NCBI GenBank assembly: GCA_910589415.1
Contig: OU342639.1
Span: forward strand, 20,344,268 to 20,408,267
Direction of reading: 5' to 3'
Source of the DNA: Malachius bipustulatus
Lineage: Eukaryota; Arthropoda; Insecta; Coleoptera; Melyridae
Length of the DNA: 64,000 nucleotides
Positions 1 to 14,500 of this stretch are shown piece by piece. The notes below the pieces were generated by a model that ran no database searches, was not told the origin of the DNA, and saw only the letters and a program-made list of their open reading frames with translations. Numbering within the stretch: position 1 is the stretch's first letter; each line of letters opens with the position of its first letter. The translations under genes and the position numbers were made by a program.

Positions 1-1246
1 TTAATTTTTTTTTTTTTTTTTGTTGCAAAATCTTTCCAAAAACCTATATCCTTCAGTTTTATTTAATTTGTTCCACACTTTGACGAATACTATACAGGTG
101 TCCCAGCTCATTCGAGTCGTTCTCTGAGGACCAGCCAAACAATGGATTTTTTCCTTTTTTTTTGCAAGTTCAAGTACAGGATTACAATAGCCAAAATTGA
201 AGTTAAAAACAAATGAAAGTCACAATTTTCAAAGTTCAAGGCCCTGTACAACGAAAACGGCTCAAGATGCGGGAAAACAGCTTGCATGTCCCTATTTTAA
301 CTTTCTATGTACTATCCTTTGATGTAGATAAAAGTTTATAGCGGGTGATAAAAATGACTGAAAAATCTGATCTTTCTCAAAGGGTCGCCAAATAAAAAAA
401 CAAAAATAGTGCAAATAGGGACATGTAAGCCATTTTCTTGATATCTTCAGCTGCTTTTAATGTAAACAACTTTGAAAATTTAAAATAACGATTTTCATTT
501 ATTTATAACTCGTAGCCTACTCGATGTAAACTTCGACTGTAAAAATCATTCTTATTAGATTTATTTAGACAATCTAAAAATGCAATGCGAACTGTTTGGG
601 GACTTTACTAAATAAAAAAAATGTTTTGGTCTTTGATTGGTTTCCTGGCAAGGCAGAAAAATGACTGAACGCTCCTCTGTATACGGATGTCCTGTCCCGT
701 AAGTCATAGATAAACTTAACCTTACGTTGTTGAGGGGGCATCGCAAGGAGTCAAGAAAAAATATTATTAAAATTGTTTTATCCATACTTGACTACCTATT
801 AGTAAAACTTGTATAATAAATGTGGCAACATGTTAATTTGACAAATAAAATTTTTGGTTATGGAACACCAAGCTGACTGTCAAATTTTTCTGTTCCATTA
901 AACGATACTGATTATGATGAAATACTGAATCTTGATTGAGTTTCTAATTATTTATACTACTATAATATTGATACATATAAGTATTTTTTCTGTTTTTTTT
1001 TTTTTTGAAAAAGAGGTAGCATCGGTCTTAACTGTGTAGGTAAGACATAGTCGCTCCACTCTGGTAATTTGGCTTCGAGAACTCATACAGCCACAGACAC
1101 ATTTGTAGAGAATAAATTTGTGCTTAAAACTTTTTTCATTGACATTTCTTACAGACAGGAGGCTGCAGTCTCTATTTTAAGAAACTAATTTCTTAAAAAT
1201 TATCAATATTAAAAAGTTTTTATAAAAAAGTTTTATTAATATCACA
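1..1246. other. Plexin 3' intron with repeat remnants
   Basis: No exon seen. From about 95 an element end (TA-CAGGTGTCCCAGCTCATT) leads into a copy of the palindromic core also found near 36,130, 44,560, 50,340 and 53,100 (aaaacggctcaagat...acatg...tccctattttaa), with an inverted half at about 400-480. A poly-T run and SINE-like remnant follow at about 991-1,105. Confidence 0.5.
991..1105 (-). mobile_element. SINE fragment
   Basis: A poly-T stretch is followed by agcatcggtcttaactgtgt and gtaagacatagtcgctccac. This matches, with few differences, the head of the SINE at 31,319-31,594. The tRNA-like part is missing, so this is a remnant. Confidence 0.6.
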
Positions 1247-1248
1247 TA

Positions 1249-2212
1249 CAGGGTGTCCGGTAAGTACCTCCTAATCTCTCGGGAGCATACAGGGGAGGTC
1301 AAAAAACCTAGTCTGTCATAAAAAATATTTTCCTAAAGTATCCCCAAACGGAGATATGGAGCCCTAAAAGGGTGCCCCGCAATTTACTTTTTTGGCTCTA
1401 ACTTTTGAACCGACCTGTATAATTGGATGGAATTTAAATACTTTATAGACGCCACAGAGAGCCATCAGGCCATATTAAAGTCGATGTTTGACGTTGTCAG
1501 GGAAGTCAGGAACGGACTTACCATCATACTCGTTGAGTCAAAATTTTGACAGGTGTCACTTTACAGAGCTAAAAAGTATTTTTTTGAATAGTCTAATACT
1601 TCATCTTTAAAAAAGGTGCTCTTAATTTATTTCGGTAAAACTGACGGTTTTCGAGATAAATCGGTTTTTAGGTATGCGAAACACTAAAAAGTTACTAATG
1701 CTAAACACAAACAGGTAAAAATCAGATTCTTGTTGATAAACCTACCTACATAATGGATTGCTATTGACGGAACTTGGTCAAAATTCGCATAAAAGTCGAT
1801 TTATCTTGAGAACCGCTAGTATTATCGAAATAAATTAAGAGTACCTTTTGTGAAGATGAACGACCAGCGTACTTAAAAAATAAGTTTGCAGCTCTGTAAA
1901 ATGACACCTGTCAAAACTTTGACACAATGAGTGTGGTGGTAAGTCCGTTCCTGACTTCCTTTAGGACGTCAAACATCCACTCTGATATGGCTTAATGAGT
2001 CTTTATGGCCTCTATAAAAAAATTAAAATTTCATCAAATTATACAGGTCGGTTCAAAAGTTAGAGCCAAAAAAGTAAATTGCGGAGCACTCTTTTAGGGC
2101 TCCATATCTCCGTTTAGGGACACTTTAGGAATATGTTTTATGACAGACTAGGTTTATTTTGACCTCCCCTGTATGCTACCGAGAGATTAGGAGGTACTTA
2201 CCGGACACCCTG
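1249..2212. mobile_element. 964-bp palindromic Tc1/mariner-like MITE
   Basis: It begins CAGGGTGTCCGGTAAGTACC after TA and ends with the exact complement before TA. The two halves mirror each other almost throughout (for example gagccaaaaaagtaaattgc near 1,390 and 2,070). No transposase is seen. TA duplication and CAGGG ends point to mobilisation by a Tc1/mariner enzyme; this is inference. Confidence 0.85.
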
Positions 2213-2363
2213 TATAATAATGAATGAATAATGGAAGATAATAAAGTTGAGTTCGCTTACCTCTCCATAACCGGCACAATTTACAAGAGCGAATTTTTCT
2301 AGTATTTTTATGTGACTCATGGATGACCCCTCAATAACGCCTATATTAATAGCAGTTACTTAC

Positions 2364-2546
2364 CTGATCTCTGTAGTTAGTTACGTAGATGTAAAGTTCC
2401 TTAAGAGCTGCCACTGTGTCAAATTCGTCCGCTTGTGAAGCTGAGAGACGCTGCATAGCGGATCCCATTTCTTGATCTGTAATTATTTGCTGCATAGCAA
2501 TTCCGTTGTAGAACTGGGCCACCCATTGCCTATACCTAGGGATATC
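2364..2546 (-). CDS. PlexB: Plexin exon 15 (not the last)
   Basis: Residues 1820-1880, [21 protein letters not shown] and [20 protein letters not shown], ending at a GTAAGTAAC donor. Plexins continue for some 40-60 more residues. I read 1-2,363 on the minus strand and found no matching exon, so the C-terminal exon is beyond the left edge. Confidence 0.93.
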
Positions 2547-5500
2547 CTGAATACAAGAAAATAAAATAATTAAAGTTGACTATAAAAATAAACAGGAACA
2601 GTAATACCTTAGCGAATAACAATTTATTAGAAGGTGAATCTTTTCCTAACCGATGCTCGGTAGTGGAACAGGAATCCATAAATGTTTGCGCTATGACCGA
2701 CAAGCAAGCATCTAAAGTACTGGTCTTATTTATATCGAATATAAAATCAGGATTTTTAATAAAGTTCACCCAGAACCTCAAAGGAAGACTATTAGATTTC
2801 CAAGCGTGCACAACCTCAGGATCTTGAATTCCGTACTTCCTAGCAGCGTCATCTAGTAAATCAAACAGCCACTTGACAGCTGGCGGAAGAGCTTCATTCA
2901 CTGTAAGTATTGTCAGGAAAAAGTCATCGACAAATTTTTGAATAGTGCCCTTGGTTGATAGTAGTCTAGTAAGGAATATTTCTGGTATGGCTTTATGAGT
3001 TCGTTCGCTGTTTTTATTAGTTAAGAATTGATGTTCATCGATTGGTTTGACTAGATGGTAAATCCGAGGGTTTGTTCCTGTTTCTATGTCACCGTTATTC
3101 GTTATCATTGGAGACTGAGAATTAGTGAAGTACATCTCAGAGACACCTGTAAAATAAAAAATCAATTTAACAAAAGTTTATAATAACAAATCGATTCAAC
3201 TTACAATTATGGCACGGTTTCTTACAGTTATTAAAACTTTCATTCTGTCGTGATATTAGTGACATTACAGCACTCTCTTTCACTCCGTAATGCGCAAGAG
3301 TGTTGAGTTTTTTCCATCCACCGATTGTTTTAGTAGTCAAATCTTCATCTTGTAAAGTTAAATGACCACCTCTGCCATGTCTCCATTCTAAAATTTAATC
3401 AACACTTATTTATATTTTATTACTGAGTGGTTTCCTTAAACATACCAAGATCCACTTCATGAATAGATGGACGTAACGAGAATGGAGTATTTTTAAATAA
3501 TGCATCTAATATCTTCGATTTCACCTGACTTATTGTGTCACAATCCAAAACCTTACACTGTATCTTCTCATCTAGATCATCCTGTACGATTGATAACGTC
3601 TGAAAAATTTTTTAAGTAAGTTTAAGAAATAATGATAAAAAAAAAAAACTAACCACAATGCTATGATCGACTTGTTCACGAAGCAACTTTTCTTCTGATA
3701 GCGAATATCTAGCATCATGAGTTATAGCATCCACTAAACCTTTCTCGATCTGATGTTTGATGGCTTTAAATAATAAAAATAAAGAAGACCCAGCGTAATC
3801 CTTCAAGTAGGAATACATGCAAAGAGCCATCCAATTGGTTAGCATTTTTTCCACTACACTTTCAGTACGTCTCAACATTAATTGTGGATGTTTGGTGTTC
3901 ACTGATTTATCTATCAGTCGAAGTAGTAAACTCTTCAAGATATCAGTCGCATACTCCATTTTCCCCATCAAGACTACCATAAGGAGTGATGCTACATTTA
4001 CCCTTAAAATATAACCATATTAGATATGTCTAAATGTAAAAGAATAAAATCTTACTTGTCACGAATGTTGAATGATTTTTGAGATTCAAGAGTGTCTATA
4101 AAAGTCAGAACGAAATATTTATTATTAATCAGTTGCTCAAATTGTAACATAGCAGTATCATAATTCGTTCGTGGAGCATTCGGTAAAACCTGTAATCAAA
4201 CAATAATTTATAATCTGTCTGGTCTGTCAAGTAAGTTATAGATAAGATTGAGGACCGGTTGTTCGTATGAAAAGGTAATATGTGATTAGTTAGTTAATAG
4301 TTGAGGTTTGAATATGGTTACCTCTACATTGTTTCATTCAAAAGTTCAAATGTAATATGTAGTGCTTAGCTAATCCGAGATCAACGTCATATGTCACTTG
4401 GCAACATTACAAATCATAAAGTTATCGACTTTTTGATGTTTGATGTCTATATAGATTTAAAACATCAACTTTTCTTATGTTTAAAACTTAGCTTTCATAC
4501 AGTTATCTAATAATTAATTTTTATTATTATTATAGAGAAGATAAATATACCTACATACAATGAAAGTTAATGAAGAAAAAAACATCATATTATTTATTAT
4601 ACAGTAGAAGCTCGATTATCCGGATCGCGATTATCCGGAATCCGCTTTATCCGGAACAAAATTGATTTTTAAAACCGCCGCTTTATCCGGAACGATCGTG
4701 GTCCGTATCCGAAATTTGAACGAAAAATCAAGTCATCCGCGTTATCCGAAACGCGCGCCTTCAAATACTCCGCATTATCCGAAATTGTAATATTTACTGT
4801 TCATACACATAATATATTTAGGTATACATTTTCTCAGGAATAATAAAATGCTTTTCACTAGCCAGATGTTAGAATTTCATAGAACTGCCCAATAAATAAC
4901 CGGTTTTTATTTCCTGCCTGCTTCACTTCCAATAAGGATTTTCACTTCAGTTAGGTATTTGTACCCTTTATGATTTACAATTTCAGTTTCTTTCCTAGTA
5001 AGCAATAGTCTTTAGTCACGTAAACAATGTCATCCAGCAATTTAAAAAAACGTAAAAAAATGGTAGTAACAATGACTGATAAATTAAAAGCAATAAAAAG
5101 TAAAAAAAATAAAAAGTCTTGATAAAGCAGAGTTATTAAAAACAGTGGCCGCCACGCAGGATTACGAAGATTTATTACTATGTTGAGTTGTTTTTAACAA
5201 TAAAAAGTCATGTAACTTACCTGCCTACATTATTTTATATATTCGTAAAAAACTCCGTATTATCCGAACTTTCACTTATCCGAAATGGGTTCGGTCCACA
5301 TTACTTCGGATAATCGAGCTTCTACTGTAGTTTATTTACAGTATTACTGAGGGTAGGTAGGCACATAATAGTTTGTAGGTATTTTGTGTTATTTATTTAT
5401 CATTAACCGGCAAATGTGTGCATTCACCAACTAGGGACTTGTTTGTATTTATTTTTGGTTCCAAATGAAGACTTAAAAGTCTATTATGATCTGTAGATTA

Positions 5501-8500
5501 CTGATTGGAGTAGTTCAATTACACACCTTCCAATTGTTTGTAGTTTATCTGGCAGACTATTGCAATAGTTGATGAAAAATTTTGTGGATCACACGATACA
5601 TAGATAATATACCTACCTACAATAAGTTAATTGTAAGAACCCTCGATAAGAAACAACATCCTACACAAACAATGAGGAAATGAATCATTTTCTGCAGTAG
5701 GTATTAAAATATTATGAACAGATTTCTTAAATTGCTATTGTTATAAAGAGAAAAATAATTATAATCAAGTTTATTTACAGGAAGTATTATTCAAGGTAGG
5801 TACCTTGTTTTTATCATTAATCAGAAAATGTTCATTCACCAGCTAGTAACTTGTTTCTATTATTTGTTTTTGTTTTACTTAACTGTTGCAATATTACTAA
5901 CCACTTTTCAAACTAAATTTATGTAGCTATCTAACTTACTTTATAAAAGAAAAATTATAATATCAATAAAATACTTCTATAATATTTGATACTTAGCAGT
6001 TTTGATGTCCCCGTTTGCAAAATAAATTTTTAATGTAAGCTTTGGTGATGAGCAAATTTTGAAGCTTGATGTCTCTCCTCAAGACGGTTTTCAAATTTTC
6101 GATCTAACACCTGTATTTACAGGATGATCTCAAAAAATCAACTATTAGCTTTTGAACTGCATAACTTTTTTCCTCACTAACAGATTTTTCTTTTTATTTA
6201 TTTATTTATTTATTTAATACTCCCATCATCAAGCCAATGGCTAATATCGAACAGGGAAATGTACAACAATTATCACACATATGATTCAATGGAGAAAACC
6301 GAAAAGTATTTGTCCTTGCGGTTCGAACTCGCAGAAGTTGTTGTTGCCTAAGTGTAACTTGGGGAACATGGAAAGAAATCTGGGAAAGGATATCAGGAGA
6401 GTCGATGCTTCTGTTTAGTGAGCCCCACATGAAACGTACCTACAGAGGTTTACATACGTCTAACATCAAGACTGTTGAAGTTAAACTCAGCAAGAAGATC
6501 AGAATGTAGGAAGACTACAGGAAGATAAGTACATGTATGTTTAAAATGAAGAAACTTCAAGAAGCGACAGTGTACTATTTCCAGATCACTAACATGAAAT
6601 CTATACAGGGTGTTAGTAAATAAGTGCGACAAACTTCATGAGGTGATTCTACATGAAAAAATAATGACAGTTTGCTATATAAACGTATGTGTGCAAATGC
6701 TTCGTTTTCCAGATACAGGGTGTTATAGGTTTTCTTAAAAACTGCATGACGATTTATTTATTTGCTCTGAAGCTGGTCAAGGTATGCAAATGAAATTTGG
6801 TGGGTTTTAAGAGGAAGTTATTGCGCATTTTTTGACATGCAATTGAGAATTTTATGTTCATCAGAGTATACAGGTGACCAGATAATAGAACCTTATTCAA
6901 GCTTGAGCAGAATGGAGGTATGAAATAGAGTTACGAGGGTAGTAACGTTTCTAAAATCCCAAGTATTATGAATAATGAAGCTTAATGTCTTAAACGCAAA
7001 GGCGCAGGTATTTTAGTTTGAGACTAAAGATTATACCAAGATCTTTGAATTCAGAGATCCTCTGAAGAGAGCGATCCCCAATTGAGTACGACACTTGGAG
7101 CATGTAATATTTAAGGTTATAGGACATAGCATAGCACTTAGAAGTGTTTCATTGTAAATGATTTAGTAAATTTTGATTTTTGCACCAGGTATTGAGATGG
7201 TTAAGGGAGCATTGGAGCCTATGGCAATATTCAAGCGACTTCACCTCACAGTAGATTTTTAAATTGTCTGCATAGAAAAGATGATTGGCCTCTAGACCAT
7301 CGACGATGTCATTTATAAATAAATTGAAGAATAGCGGACCTAATTTAGAACCTTGAAAAACGCCAGACTTGACCTGATAATCGGTAGAGTTAGTGCCGTA
7401 ATACGAAACATACTGAAAACGCCCGGAGAAATAATGTGTGAAAAAGTTAATGAGGGCATCAGAAAACCGGAATTTGAGAGCTTTGAAAGAAGCAAGTCAT
7501 GGTTTACCCTATCGAAGGCCCTAGAAAAATCCATATACGCTACATCAACCTGGGAACGACAGTCGATAGTCTCTGAGACGTATTGGGAGAAAGTAAACAG
7601 GTTGGTAATAGCGGACCGACCTTTCATGAAACCGTGCTGAGCCGAGGATATGAGAAACCTAACGTACGGGTACAACACTCTGTACAAAATTCAAGATTTT
7701 GGAAATTTATCAGGCAAGAAAATCCAGGTGTGAGAATTGAGAAATGGCATAATCCACTATTGCACTAGAGATGGGATTAAGCGAAAAACAACACTTAAAT
7801 TTTCGTAACGATGGCTACAAACCATTTTCAGGCTGCTGATTACCCCGAAAGCATGGCGATGTAACTTGGCTACTGTTATCAACATTTTTTTTTCTCGTGC
7901 CAGCAAGAAAATTCTCAAATGTTCACAAACGATGTTTTTTTCCTGGAGCAAGTTGATTTTCATTCAATTTTTCTCTCAAAACCTGTTTCCAGTAGAAATT
8001 AAAATTTCACAACAAAAAAAAAACGAGATCAACCTGTAAGTACAGGTGTTGAACCGAAAATTTCAAAGCAGTCTTGTGATGAGACATCAAGCTTCAAAAT
8101 TTGCTCATCAGCTTGCAAGAATTTTTTTTGAAACAGTGAGTTACACGCCTTCACATACCACCCTGTAGAAAATTTGACTGCAGGTTTTTTAGTTTTAATT
8201 CAACAAAGCAGAAGCTTTGAACAACGCAAATTTTTCCTAAATCTGTAATTAAGGGCCAAATCACAGATTAACTGCTATCTTGTATTCAATTTTTAACACG
8301 GCTCAACTTTTAACTTATGAACAACAGAAACTATGAGCTAATTAGGCAGTTTGAATGTGGTTACAGGATTAATCATTGTTTTGAACAACCATGATTAGCT
8401 CATAATTTCTGTAATTTGAAATAATAACATATAACAGAATTGATTCCCGTCAATTTCAAAAGAAATTGAATAATAATTGAACTTCACAAATAGGTATGTT

Positions 8501-11500
8501 TATTATAAAATGGGTGCATCTGATCTTGGGTGCAACTGATCTCTCTCCTGCTCCCCCTAATATGAAATACCTACTTAGGTGCAGGAGTTAGTCATAAGAC
8601 CACCCTGCTGGTGCCGATCAAATCAAAACCAAATCTAATAACAGGCAAAATTTCCTACACATTTGCCTGCTTCTTTTCTTGAAGTAAATTGAATATGAAA
8701 ATTAACATGAAAATAAAATAATATTTGTTTTCTTGTTTATATTAAAATTTTAACTATAGCTAACTAATCATAGACTATCTTTTCCTTCGAACAATCAGGC
8801 TTGAGTGTAGTAAAAATAATAATTTACCTTCGGCGCATTGAGAATCGGATGGTCACTAACTCCAGGAAAGAAGACTTTCATTATATAAGTTGTGTGATCT
8901 AATGTTGGTATACCTGAATTTTCCAGATCAGCAGTGAGATCAGTCATATCAGTTTGCAATTCTGCAAAAGCTGAAAATGAATAATGTTCATAATGTGATT
9001 ATGATTACAAATCAAAAAAGACTTACCTAGTTTACACTCGGATCTTACATTGCTTTCAAGAGTGTCCATCTGGATCTGAATTCTTTTATATTCACGTTCG
9101 GCCTGAGTGGACTTGCGGCGATAAATAAATAAAACAGCAATAAAGAAAACTACAAACAGTGTTATACCGATTATTATCATTATTACTGCCAGTGGAGGAA
9201 AAGTGAAGGTTTTAAATAAATCATAATGCAGGTATCCAATCGAGTATCTTATGCTTTTACCTACTCTAACCACAACTAATGGAAGGTTTCTCTCAGTCTG
9301 CAATGAAAACACAAATTGATTAAGACACCTTGGGAATGTAACTCAATTATAATTGAAGAATTTTGATTTCCAACTCTGTTATCCAATTTGGTTAAAAAAA
9401 AAACAATTTTTAAACTAAATCAAATGACGTTACAAAAAGTAAGAATAATTAATCGAAACTCACCTTGATGCCATGCTCGTCAGTATCTAAAGGTTGTTGT
9501 TCTGGAGGGGAACAAACCAACTGAGTCATTGCCAAACTTGTCACATTACAGGCTTTGGTACCAACAGTTACAATAACATCCGTTTCATCACTAGCCATGT
9601 TTAAGTTCTCACCTTCTATCACCAGTGTATCACCTTTATACTGCTTCACCTCTTTAGTAAATTTAAAGAACATGGGATCTTCTACATACAACAACTGGCT
9701 CCTGATTTCTGGGAAATGTTTTTCTAGGTCTCTTACCGATAAAACGTCATCCATTACAAAGCCAATTCTTAATAGTAATTGAGCTTCGGGAGTCTGGAAT
9801 AAAATTAAAGTGAAGTTGTGAAAATTTATTTTACAGAAATTGGATAAAATGACTCACTCTCACTCCTGAGGCTTTCCTCAAAGACCTTTTGACAGTACCG
9901 CCACCGCTGGATTTCAGAAACTGCCTATTGACGGCTGGACTGGGGCATTCCATTTGAATCGGACTTAAAACCGTACAAATCGATTTATTAATTGGCACAG
10001 TGGGTTCGTTTAAAGTTGAAACTTCCATTTCAGGTTTTTGAATGCTATCGAAATTAGTTCCGTGGACGAAAATCATCCTACCACCAGAAACGAAACTTCT
10101 GAGAGGTTTAATTTCCATGATCGTTGGATCCTGAGTATAATTGAACGGATTCCCTTCCAAAGTTCTATTAGCTCCATCTATTGTAAGAGTTAACCTTCCA
10201 ATATTTGTGGGCCGATCTGCTCTAGATGTAACACAAGTCAGACGATTACTAGACGCTTGTGTTACATTGACTCTACAAATGTATTCATCCAAGAAGGCTG
10301 TGATTTCTGATCCGATATTTAAATGTTGTCCGGTGATTGCTAGCTGCGTTCCACCAGACTGGGGACCAATCGATGGATATATTCCAGATAATTTAATATC
10401 CATGTAGCTGAATTCGACAGAAGATGCAGTATAACCTGCTTCATTGCCAACTATAATTGGGGCTACAGTTTCCATAGGAGAAGGTCCGGTAATGCATTGA
10501 ATCTTAACGGAAACCTCATAATTGACAAGTACACAAGGAACTTCTCCTATTTTAATTTTCCCCTCTACATCATCCCTTTTGAGGCCCAAATTGCTACCTT
10601 CGATTGTCATCAATGTTCCACCTTCAATTGGCCCACTTAGAGGTTTGATCATGTCTATCCTGGGTCGTGGACACTCTGTATGAGGTATTTGTTGGCAACT
10701 TTCACTGTAAGTGCAAGTGTTCCCACACCAAGTGCAATGGTATTTGGCATTCCTAGTTACACAAAGAGAACAATCAGCATGTTCCCTATGGGAACCTAAT
10801 ATTTCGCATTTATATAGAATCACATTCATTGAATCGATGTGGTGATTTCTATTCCAAACCACCTCGACACTCGCCTTGTATTCACCTTGATTTGCTTCGT
10901 ATGAGTACTGCAATAAAAATTGTTTTTTATTTAATTTAATTAGTTAATTAGTTAAATTAATTAATTGATTTAATCAGTATTTACTATGACTTACAGTTGT
11001 TTTATCGCAGACAATATATGTATTAGAGTCGACAGTTGCTGGAACAAGCATTTTAGCACCTTCTATAGTCACAATACACTGAAATCCCATATGACCTGCT
11101 TGAGGATGAGGTAAATTGATTACCTCAAACACCATTTCTTTAAGAACATTGTTAGGAAGTAATATAACGTCACGTTTCCGAAATTGAGGACAAAACGTGA
11201 AACCATGACTTAACAGCTTATTAGGATTCTAGAAAACATAATTATTTACAATATGTGTACCACTAGTAAATTAATTAGCACACTTACATTGTCCCCGCTG
11301 ATGATGGTCCTTTGACAGGTACTGGTATTATGGGTACATCTGTTCTCATAAACGCACCAATTACAAGCCCATTGTGATGTAACACAATCCATACAAGTGG
11401 TATGTTTGGAGCAGTCGTAATAAGCAAAATTCCGTGACACGAAGTCTTTGTTTGTTTCTGATGACCTAACACTGAGAGGAACGAACACGTGATCTTGTTT

Positions 11501-14500
11501 GGGAGGGATCTGGGGTCTTTTAGAGATCGGTGGTGTCATGCAGGAGAGACCAAAATCGTTGACTACAGCATCGATGCCATCTGCAGGGCCGAATACGCAC
11601 TGATACTTGGCCCCATAAGGGAGTTCAGGAAGGGTTTTAATGGTCAAATGGACTGTTGTAGTTTGAGTTATCGGGATTCGTTCTGGGTAGACTTGCTCAA
11701 AGTCAATACATTGCTGACCTGTGCTTAGGGAAAGCCAGCGTGGAGAACTGTGAGATGCCTTCTGACAGGCACTACGAACTGTGCATCTGTTGAATAATAA
11801 TTGTTTAAGAAATTAAGCCTTACTTTGTACAATCGCTTGATCACTGTTCAATAAAGCACTACTGTTTAATAATTTATCATTACTGACCGCTACTGGAGAC
11901 AAACGTACCTCTGAAACACATGTCGCAAATATAATATTTTTTTTTAATAAACATCAAATGAGAATTATTAAACAGTAGTGTTTTATTCAGCAATTACTAC
12001 TGTTCAGTTTTAATTTTTTTTATGTGCACCTATGTCGAGATGGTCAGTGAAATATTCATTTATTTAATTGAACTTTTTTAGAATAAATGTGCAATTTTTT
12101 AGCTTAAACGTGCAACAAATTCATATGTTATTCCTATCAATATTTATTCACATATTTAGAGTAGAAATGTCACATTTTCTTATGGACAACCTCAGATGTA
12201 TATTTATTGTCCTATTCCAGATGTTTTTCAAATTATGGTTGGCTGAATAGATTTATGATGTATAACATTATCATTTATTTAGATTTAAAGTTATGTTGAA
12301 CTTTTCACAATAAATCCTTCAGAAATGTCTTAAAGGACCCCGCAGAATCCTTATGGAGATTGGCTCCCGGTTAAATTTGATGTAACTTTGGGAATCGGTA
12401 GTACTCGATGAGTAGATTACGAGTCCCCATGAGAATAAGCCCGGAAAACTCTTTTTTCTAGATTATTATTCACCTCTAAAGATTGAATTTTTGTGACATT
12501 TCAGTTAATTAATATGACACTGACATTGATGCACCTTGTGGAAAATAAAAATGAAAAATAATTTTGTATTCAGAATGCACATATGCCAGATGTAACAAAA
12601 GTACAAGCATCTAGGGAGATCCGCTTGTTTTGAACTTTTTATTATCTGACCAAAACCTGACCAGATCCAGCCAGTTTACATAGGTATGTAAATGACCTGA
12701 CTGGTCAGGTTCTGGTCCAGTCGGATATCTCCCTTAAGAAAAATGTCATTATGAAAATCACATCTTTTCAGTTCCAAGTAGCCGGGTCCCCCTAAACACT
12801 TATGCCTTTACATTTTGCAACCTGGCATATGTGCATTCTTAATCCAAAAGTTTATAATCCATATATCAATTTAGTGATTCTCGGCATGAAAGTGATAACC
12901 GTGTTGAATGAAAGTGAAAAAAAAAACAATGTTAGCTTTAAAAACTGTTACAGAAATACCCATTAGGTATAATTGCTTTTATAATACCCACTGCAAGTGC
13001 TTTATCTATCATTAATGATTGCAGAAAATATCTTTTTTTGTAAACTAATGTCGACAAATTGATATTTTAACACTAACCCTAAAACTCATGTTACTATAAT
13101 ATATTATAACAAAGCTTACTTCTTCTCAAGTGAACACCATCCACAGTATGGATCTTTTGATTCCAGACAAGCAGAACAATTATTATAACTGGAACAATGT
13201 TCAACTTTCATCTTGGATATCTAAAACAATAAAATAATTAGCTTTGCTTTTAAAATACCTACTTAAAATGAAATAAATACCTTGGATGTGGTGATTACAA
13301 AAAGGTACTCTCCAGTGTCTGAGAGTGTGGTATCCGGTAAGACCATGTTACCTTTATCGACGATTACTTCTTCATATTCTACGGGAACAGTGCCAGAGAG
13401 AAGTACTTTCTTAATTTTGCCATCGGTGGTGCCGAGGAAGGCAAGGACATGCCTTCCAGTTGAAGCAGTCGCAATTGCTGACAGAGACACATTAGGAAAT
13501 GACAGCACGGAATTGGTAACGATCGGAGTGACACCACTAATCTTTAAACCTGCCTCACAGAAATTCGGAATATTGCCGGCAGTTCCGCTGCTGGGACATT
13601 TACCATCCAGAATAGGCCCAGATACATAGCCCATGTTTCGATATTTGACACTACCGTTAAAACACATATGAATATTTTCTATAAACTTCGCTTCAATGTC
13701 TTTGAGCGAGTACATACAGAGAGCAGAATTAGGTTCTGGTTCATTAGTAATACCTTTAGCTGGACGAAACACTGCTACTAACAATGGCAGACCTACTGTC
13801 ATGTCTAACGAAGATGCCATTTCTTCACTGGCAATTGTGATCTTGGCATCTTGGACTAAATTATACTGACGATCGTTGCTAACACACTGCAATGTTACTT
13901 CAGTGTAACTATCGTAATTATTATCATTTATACAAGTTCTGGCTAAACGGGACACATAACCTTGTTCTTCCCCCGGCAAGTGGGACTGTTTTTGTAAAAT
14001 AACGAAATACGCATGATCACTAGTATTAAAACCATAAACATATTGCACTATAAAGTGATCTCGATACTTTACATCGATATTTAACAACGATTGTCTATTA
14101 AAGGATAACTCGGCTATTTGTAGTGTCTCTAGATCTCTACTAGCGATGGCGGGCACGTCATGGCGGTACTCTCCGTTGTTGGTGAAAGTCGTCCCGACAT
14201 AGAGCACGTTAGAGTGTCCCCACATGTATTTATTGGGACCTATGTAGGCGAACGTTGAAGCGTTGGCATCATTCGCTGCTATACTTATAGGATAAAACTT
14301 TGGCTGAGCTCCAACATTCCCTAGACGATATTTGTAACAAGCACCTTGAGATAATGAGCCACACACAATGAGAGATTGCGATTCGGGCTCGATTAGTAGT
14401 ATCTTGTTGTAGTTATCCATAAGAGAGAGCGCTATGTCTGTATCATGGCAGCCTGTAGCATGGCACATTGGACTGTCGTTGCGAGGACCTGTTGCTACCT

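Larger units (their letters stand above)
6040..8120. repeat. Inverted-repeat element split by a LINE
   Basis: The arm at about 6,040-6,145 (tgatgagcaaattttgaagc, cacctgtatttacagg) is mirrored at about 8,010-8,110. Between the arms sits a minus-strand LINE (6,195-7,770) plus AT-rich spacer. The motif acaggatgatctcaaaaaa recurs in the palindrome at 55,145-57,084. Confidence 0.65.

Noticed and set aside
1..2363. Last exon of plexin
   Set aside because: I looked on the minus strand for the conserved C-terminal continuation after YVTNYRDQ with an AG acceptor and found none; the region is mostly a palindromic MITE.
2576..2827. Plus-strand frame inside plexin exon 14
   Set aside because: Antisense shadow of the conserved GAP exon, as are the plus-strand frames at 3,817, 10,141, 11,489 and 13,282.
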